A stretch of DNA of 48,396 nucleotides, from contig CACXFB010000010.1 in the NCBI GenBank assembly GCA_902766825.1, positions 1-48,396 of the forward strand, read 5' to 3'. Position numbers and translations under genes: made by a program. How positions within the stretch are numbered: position 1 is the first letter of the stretch; each line of letters starts with the position of its first letter. Origin of the DNA: an uncultured Lachnospiraceae bacterium (GTDB lineage Bacteria > Bacillota > Clostridia > Lachnospirales > Lachnospiraceae). Below are positions 43,040-48,396 of this stretch, one piece after another. The notes under the pieces are model-generated. The model did not search any database and was not told the DNA's origin. It worked only from the letters and a program-made list of their open reading frames with translations.

Positions 43040-45292
43040 ATGGTAAATTTTGATGCATGGGAAGGTTTCGAAGGAAGACTTTGGAAAGAAGAAATCAATG
43101 TTAGAGAATTCATCCAGAACAACTACACACCTTATGATGGTGACGAGAGTTTCTTAGTAGACCCAACAGACGCTACTAACAAGTTATGGGGTGCTGTACA
43201 GGAACTTCAGAAGCAGGAGCGTGCTAAGGGTGGAGTTCTTGATATGGATACAGATATCGTTTCATCTCTTACTTCACATGGAGCCGGATACATCAGCGAG
43301 GAATTAAAGGATTTAGAGCAGGTTGTTGGTCTTCAGACAGACAAGCCATTAAAGAGAGCATTCATGCCATACGGTGGTATTCAGATGGCAGAGAAGTCAC
43401 TTATCGAATATGGTTACACACCTGATCCAGAACTTCACAAGATCTTTACAGAATATCATAAAACACATAACCAGGCAGTATTTGATGCATACACACCTGA
43501 GATGAGAGCAGCAAGAAAGAACAAGATCGTTACAGGTCTTCCTGATACTTACGGAAGAGGACGTATCGTTGGTGATTACAGAAGAGTTGCTCTTTACGGT
43601 ATCGATTACCTTATCGAAATGAAGGAAAGAGATAAAGAATACTGCGGATGCGGAATTATGACAGATGATATCATTCGTCAGAGAGAAGAGCTTACAGGTC
43701 AGATCAACGCATTAAAGGGCATGAAAGAGATGGCTAAGATTTACGGATTCGATATTTCTAAGCCAGCTACAACAGCTAAGGAAGCTTTCCAGTGGACATA
43801 CTTTGGATATCTTGCAGCAATCAAGACACAGAATGGTGCAGCAATGAGTATCGGACGTGTTTGTACATTCCTTGATATCTATGTAGAAAGAGATATGGCT
43901 AAGGGAATCCTTACAGAAGCACAGGCTCAGGAATTAGTAGATCATATGATTCTTAAGTTCAGAATGGTTAAGTTTGCTCGTTGTAACTCATACAACCAGT
44001 TATTCTCAGGAGATCCTGTATGGGCAACAATCGACCTTGCAGGTATTGGTGTTGACGGACGTTCAATGGTTACAAAGACAGATTACCGTGTACTTCATAC
44101 TCTTGAAAACATGGGACCTTCACCAGAGCCAAATATTACAGTACTTTATTCATCAGCTCTTCCAGAGTCATTCAAGAAATATGCAGCAGCTATTTCTATC
44201 CGTACATCTTCAATCCAGTACGAGAATGATGATGTTATGAAGCCAATCTGGGGCGATGATTATGCAATTTGTTGTTGTGTATCTGCTACACAGACAGGTA
44301 AGGAAATGCAGTTCTTCGGAGCAAGAGCTAACCTTGCTAAGTGTCTTCTTTACGCAATCAGCGGTGGTGTCGATGAAAAGAATAAGATTCAGGTTGGACC
44401 AGCTTACGCACCAATCACATCAGAATACCTTGACTACGATGAAGTTATGGCTAAGTATGACGTAATGATGGAATGGTTAGCAGGACTTTATGTAAATATC
44501 TTAAATCTTATCCAGTACATGCATGATAAGTACTTCTATGAGTATGCTGAGCTTGCTCTTATCGATACAGATGTTCGTAGAACATTTGCTACAGGTATCG
44601 CAGGATTCTCACATGTTATTGACTCATTATCAGCTATCAAGTATGCAAAGGTTAAGGTTATCAGAGATGAGAATGGTCTTGCAGTAGATTATGAAATCGA
44701 AGGAGACTTCCCACGTTACGGTAACGATGATGATAGAGCAGACGAGATCGGTGTATGGTTACTTAAGGAATTCATCGAGAAGATTAAGAGACATCATACT
44801 TATCGTGATTCTGAGCCTACAACATCAATCCTTACAATTACATCTAACGTAGTATATGGTAACGCAACAGGAGCAATGCCTGATGGAAGACCAGCAGGAG
44901 AGCCTTTATCACCTGGTGCTAACCCAGCATACGGCGCAGAGAAGAGCGGACTTTTAGCTTCACTTAACTCAGTTGCTAAGATTCCTTATGAGTGGGCACT
45001 TGATGGTATTTCTAATACTCAGACAATCAACCCAGACGCTCTTGGACACAGTGAAGAAGAACAGGTTAACAACCTTGTTAGCGCAATGGACGGATACTTC
45101 GATAATGGTGCTCATCACCTTAACGTTAACGTATTCGGTATTGAGAAGCTTAGAGATGCTATGGAGCATCCTGAGAAGGAAGAATATGCAAACTTCACAA
45201 TCCGTGTATCAGGATACGCTGTTAAGTTTATCGACCTTACAAGAAAGCAGCAGGAAGACGTTATCTCAAGAACATTCCACGCATTCTTATAA
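43040..45292 (+). CDS. pflB: Formate C-acetyltransferase (pyruvate formate-lyase)
   Basis: A 750-residue glycyl-radical enzyme that converts pyruvate and CoA to acetyl-CoA and formate, the main anaerobic route here. The active-site Cys pair is Cys412-Cys413 in a triple-Cys stretch (AICCCVSA). The glycyl radical is Gly725 in [13 protein letters not shown] near the C-terminus. Substrate motifs [11 protein letters not shown] and FGARANLAK are present. The ATG at 43040 is preceded by AAAGGAGG at 43021-43028 and gives the usual start ([10 protein letters not shown]); the longer frame from 42968 lacks a ribosome binding site. It is oxygen-sensitive once activated. The activating enzyme gene follows after a terminator. 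Confidence 0.98.
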   Translation: MVNFDAWEGFEGRLWKEEINVREFIQNNYTPYDGDESFLVDPTDATNKLWGAVQELQKQERAKGGVLDMDTDIVSSLTSHGAGYISEELKDLEQVVGLQTDKPLKRAFMPYGGIQMAEKSLIEYGYTPDPELHKIFTEYHKTHNQAVFDAYTPEMRAARKNKIVTGLPDTYGRGRIVGDYRRVALYGIDYLIEMKERDKEYCGCGIMTDDIIRQREELTGQINALKGMKEMAKIYGFDISKPATTAKEAFQWTYFGYLAAIKTQNGAAMSIGRVCTFLDIYVERDMAKGILTEAQAQELVDHMILKFRMVKFARCNSYNQLFSGDPVWATIDLAGIGVDGRSMVTKTDYRVLHTLENMGPSPEPNITVLYSSALPESFKKYAAAISIRTSSIQYENDDVMKPIWGDDYAICCCVSATQTGKEMQFFGARANLAKCLLYAISGGVDEKNKIQVGPAYAPITSEYLDYDEVMAKYDVMMEWLAGLYVNILNLIQYMHDKYFYEYAELALIDTDVRRTFATGIAGFSHVIDSLSAIKYAKVKVIRDENGLAVDYEIEGDFPRYGNDDDRADEIGVWLLKEFIEKIKRHHTYRDSEPTTSILTITSNVVYGNATGAMPDGRPAGEPLSPGANPAYGAEKSGLLASLNSVAKIPYEWALDGISNTQTINPDALGHSEEEQVNNLVSAMDGYFDNGAHHLNVNVFGIEKLRDAMEHPEKEEYANFTIRVSGYAVKFIDLTRKQQEDVISRTFHAFL

Positions 45293-45333
45293 GATTAGGT
45301 ACTGTGTTAACAGTATAGTGATTTAGTATAGTG

Positions 45334-45375
45334 AATGCCGGTTCCAGCTGTATTTGCTGAAACCGGCATTTTTCC
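45334..45375 (+). terminator. Terminator after pflB
   Basis: AATGCCGGTT (45334-45343) pairs with AACCGGCATT (45361-45370), with an inner CAGC/GCTG extension, followed by TTTT. It separates pflB from pflA. Confidence 0.85.
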
Positions 45376-45408
45376 ATATAAAGAACATCAGTCGTCTTTG
45401 TATGGAAA
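45371..45408 (+). promoter_or_regulatory. Second inverted repeat between pflB and pflA
   Basis: TTTCCATATAAAGA (45371-45384) and TCTTTGTATGGAAA (45395-45408) form a 14-bp stem with one G-U pair and a 10-base loop. It begins in the T-tract of the pflB terminator and could be a leader hairpin, an operator or a second attenuator controlling pflA. Confidence 0.55.
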
Positions 45409-45448
45409 AGTGATTATTCACTATTAATTAAGAAAGGCAGGTTGGTGT

Positions 45449-46276
45449 ATGGAGACAACAAAAGTTATGGGAAAAGTTCATTCACTTGAATCATTTGGAG
45501 CAGCTGACGGACCGGGACTTCGTTATGTGGTATTTCTTCAGGGATGTCATATGAGATGTAAGTACTGTCACAATCCTGAGACATGGTCACTTGAAGGTGG
45601 CGAGGAATGGAGTGCAAAAGATTTATTTGATAAAGTATACAGATACAAGAATTACTGGAAGAATGGCGGAGGTATCACTGTAAGTGGTGGAGAGCCATTA
45701 CTTCAGATAGATTTCCTTATTGAATTCTTTAAGCTTGCCAAAGCTAAAGGAGTTCATACAACAATCGATACAGCAGGTAATCCATTTACAATGGAGGAAC
45801 CATTTATAAGTAAGTTTAACGAGCTTATGGAAGTAACAGATTTGTTCATGCTCGATATCAAAGAGATGGATGAAGCAAAGCATAAAGAGCTTACAAAATG
45901 GACTAACTCTAATATTATTGCAATGGCAAAATACCTTTCTGATAACGGTAAGGCAATGTGGATCCGCCACGTGCTTGTTCCGGATCTTACAGACGGTGAG
46001 AAAGAGCTTAACGAACTCAAAGCTCTTATTGATGAGTTAAAGACTGTTGAGAAGGTTGAGATACTTCCATATCATACATTAGGTCTTTTTAAATGGGAGA
46101 ATATCGGTGTTGATTATCCTCTTAAGGAAAGCGTACCGCCTACACTTGAGCAGATAAAGAAGGCGGAACAGATATTAGGAATCACAAAAGGATTAAATCT
46201 TAAGACTGCTGATAAGAATCCGGACTTTGATCCTAATCATTCATGCAGCGGAATTTCTAACAGCATGAAAAAATAA
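45449..46276 (+). CDS. pflA: Pyruvate formate-lyase activating enzyme (radical SAM)
   Basis: A 275-residue radical-SAM enzyme that installs the glycyl radical on PflB. The 4Fe-4S motif is CHMRCKYC (Cys33, Cys37, Cys40), followed by HNPETW and the SAM-binding GGGITVSGGEPLLQ. MLDIKEMDEAKHKELTKW and LPYHTLGLFKWENIGVDYPL are typical PflA segments. It is in the canonical order downstream of pflB. Its ribosome binding site is AAAGGCAGG. A terminator follows. Confidence 0.97.
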   Translation: METTKVMGKVHSLESFGAADGPGLRYVVFLQGCHMRCKYCHNPETWSLEGGEEWSAKDLFDKVYRYKNYWKNGGGITVSGGEPLLQIDFLIEFFKLAKAKGVHTTIDTAGNPFTMEEPFISKFNELMEVTDLFMLDIKEMDEAKHKELTKWTNSNIIAMAKYLSDNGKAMWIRHVLVPDLTDGEKELNELKALIDELKTVEKVEILPYHTLGLFKWENIGVDYPLKESVPPTLEQIKKAEQILGITKGLNLKTADKNPDFDPNHSCSGISNSMKK

Positions 46277-46288
46277 AAATGAGTATAT

Positions 46289-46325
46289 GGGATTACTTCA
46301 AATTTGTGGAGTAATCCCTTTTTGT
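46289..46325 (+). terminator. Intrinsic terminator after pflA
   Basis: GGGATTACT (46289-46297) pairs with AGTAATCCC (46310-46318), followed by TTTTTTG. Confidence 0.88.
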
Positions 46326-46357
46326 ATGTTATCATTGAGGGGAAAAGGAGATAATAA

Positions 46358-47473
46358 ATGTTTAGCAATTTTAAAGATGAAAAGAAAGTTGAATACCTGG
46401 AACTTGTATATGATCTGATATTTGTTTATCTGATAAGAAAGAACAATTCTCTGCTTCATAATGCACCGGATGGCATTATTGGACTTGATTTATATACTAC
46501 ATATATTTTTTGCACATTTGCGATTATTCAGATCTGGTTTTTTACAACGTTTTATATTAACAGATACGGCAAGAACGGAATAAAAGAAACATTGCTTGTG
46601 TTTGCCAATATGTATCTGCTTTACTACATGGGAGACGGAACCAGAGTGTACTGGCATGAGCATTACAAGAGATATTCGGTTGCATGGGCACTGATACTTT
46701 TTAACATCGCAATTGCCTATTATACCGAGTACAGACATATTAAATCGGACAAAGAGAAAAAGCATGTTATCAGGATGATGACGACAATTCTTATACAGTC
46801 CTTTATTGTTGCCGTGTCACTGCCTATATATACTGTTACGGGAATAAGTATAGCACCTTTTGCAGTGTTAACCGGAATAGTACTTATTGCGGTAATGGGT
46901 AAGGCAAATAAACTTTTAGAGGTGGATTTCCCACATCTTACAGAGAGAGTCATGCTCTATGTTGTGCTTACATTCGGTGAGATGATAATTGGAATAGCAT
47001 CACACTTTGGCGGTAAAATAACGCCTGCTTCGATTTTTTATTCATTAATACCGTTCCTTATTACGGTAGGACTGTTTTTAAGTTACGGAACTTTGTATGA
47101 CAACATAATAGACAGACAGATGAGTACTAACGCAACAGGGTATATGCTTATTCATATGTTCCTTATTTTTGCACTGACAAACATGACAACAGCACTTGAA
47201 TACATGAATGAAGAAGAGAATTTTTTTATGTCAAAGACCATACTGATGGCATGTTCGCTGTTATTGTACTACCTGTTGCTTTTTGCAATGATACGATATA
47301 GCAAAAAGGAGATAAAAATTGGCACACCGCATTATTTTTGCAGTGTGTTTTCGGCGGTTTGCATGATATTATCGGTGTTATTGTATAAAGATAATTCATA
47401 TGTATGCCTGGCTGTGATGCTTATATATATTTATGTTTTTTATGCAGTGTTTTTCAGGATAAAGAAAAGATGA
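46358..47473 (+). CDS. LtrA-like polytopic membrane protein
   Basis: A 371-residue protein with about ten hydrophobic segments. The N-terminal KKVEYLELVYDLIFVYLI and the central LTERVMLYVVLTFGEMIIGIASHFGG, with Glu in a membrane helix, match the low temperature requirement protein A (LtrA) family. Family function is unknown; the name comes from a Listeria cold-growth mutant. The start follows AAAAGGAG. No terminator is obvious before the eno promoter. It has no clear operon partner. Confidence 0.82.
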   Translation: MFSNFKDEKKVEYLELVYDLIFVYLIRKNNSLLHNAPDGIIGLDLYTTYIFCTFAIIQIWFFTTFYINRYGKNGIKETLLVFANMYLLYYMGDGTRVYWHEHYKRYSVAWALILFNIAIAYYTEYRHIKSDKEKKHVIRMMTTILIQSFIVAVSLPIYTVTGISIAPFAVLTGIVLIAVMGKANKLLEVDFPHLTERVMLYVVLTFGEMIIGIASHFGGKITPASIFYSLIPFLITVGLFLSYGTLYDNIIDRQMSTNATGYMLIHMFLIFALTNMTTALEYMNEEENFFMSKTILMACSLLLYYLLLFAMIRYSKKEIKIGTPHYFCSVFSAVCMILSVLLYKDNSYVCLAVMLIYIYVFYAVFFRIKKR

Positions 47474-47530
47474 TAGTATCTTGAAATTATATGTATATAT
47501 TTTTTGAGGAGAAAAATAATAAATAAGGGG

Positions 47531-47559
47531 TTGATTTTATGATAAGGTTATGCTAATAT
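47531..47559 (+). promoter_or_regulatory. Predicted eno promoter
   Basis: TTGATT (47531-47536), a 17-base spacer and TAATAT (47554-47559). It gives a leader of about 120 bases. Confidence 0.55.
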
Positions 47560-47587
47560 AACTAACGTTAGAGTCAACTAACTTAGT
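47560..47587. promoter_or_regulatory. Tandem palindromes at the eno start site (operator-like)
   Basis: CTAACGTTAG (47562-47571, perfect palindrome) and ACTAACTTAGT (47577-47587, palindrome with central C) share the half-site AACTAAC and are 16 bases apart, directly downstream of the -10 box. This spacing suggests binding of two dimers on nearly the same DNA face, as with TetR-like or other repressors. Confidence 0.45.
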
Positions 47588-47594
47588 GTATATT

Positions 47595-47637
47595 ATTATG
47601 ACTCCCGGATAGTGGCTTGTCCGGGATAAGTCATAAT
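47595..47637 (+). promoter_or_regulatory. Strong hairpin in the eno leader
   Basis: ATTATGACT (47595-47603) pairs with AGTCATAAT (47629-47637), and CCCGGA (47604-47609) with TCCGGG (47620-47625). The two helices are separated by a 3-base bulge (ATA), with a 10-base loop on top. No T-tract follows. It may stabilise the message or regulate eno. Confidence 0.6.
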
Positions 47638-47651
47638 GGACGATATTTTAA

Positions 47652-48396
<745 letters not shown>

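Overview
The window reads as chromosomal DNA of a low-GC, spore-forming anaerobic Firmicute, most likely a Lachnospiraceae-type gut clostridium. The evidence is A+T-rich DNA with strong AGGAGG-type ribosome binding sites, spoVAD/spoVAE and a Csp-like spore protease, a type III glutamine synthetase, the pyruvate formate-lyase pair, a DUF4250 protein and aconitase-type LeuC proteins of about 420 residues. The species cannot be fixed from sequence alone. No tRNA, rRNA, CRISPR array, complete insertion sequence, phage or plasmid gene was seen. No gene-free stretch exceeds about 210 bases.

Layout. 1-6700: tail of a probable Rpn/PD-(D/E)XK-type protein, an O-antigen ligase-like membrane protein, spoVAD-spoVAE, a Bax inhibitor-1 family protein and a class A penicillin-binding protein. 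6770-8540: yigZ, a small DUF4250 gene on the opposite strand, and a truA-like gene whose catalytic Asp is Glu. 8560-21000: a long same-strand run of biosynthesis genes: purF, purB, map (with SEC-C zinc knuckle), a 45-residue membrane protein, two tandem small/large isopropylmalate-isomerase-type pairs, leuB, ilvD, ilvB. 21000-25220: serC-serA behind a near-perfect promoter that overlaps the ilvB stop codon, then a lone prepilin and a DUF1015 protein. 25260-28800: a glycogen-branching-enzyme homologue that has lost all three catalytic acids and carries a Lys-rich repeat tail, followed by an MscS channel. 28900-33600: glnN (GSIII), an ECF-like sigma factor, and on the minus strand argH with a small unknown gene. 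33700-42860: sirtuin, rarA, two small membrane proteins, SEC-C protein, corA, MATE transporter, M18 aminopeptidase, subtilisin-like Csp-type protease. 43040-48396: pflB, pflA, an LtrA-like membrane protein and the first 237 codons of enolase.

Most of the window is core metabolism: purine synthesis, branched-chain amino acid and serine synthesis, nitrogen assimilation, arginine synthesis, and mixed-acid fermentation (eno to pyruvate to formate and acetyl-CoA). Spore genes flank it on both sides.

The strongest unusual signal is the 857-residue branching-enzyme homologue (25260-27833). It aligns with E. coli GlgB at a constant offset of 8 at every catalytic position. The nucleophile Asp, acid/base Glu and third Asp have become Asn, Asn and Ser, while the carbohydrate-module and barrel architecture is kept. 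It looks like a non-catalytic glucan-binding pseudoenzyme with a histone-H1-like tail. Secondary signals are the TruA Asp-to-Glu change, the duplicated leuDC, structured leaders before purF and eno, operator-like palindromes at the eno, glnN and serC promoters, and a prepilin with no assembly genes nearby.
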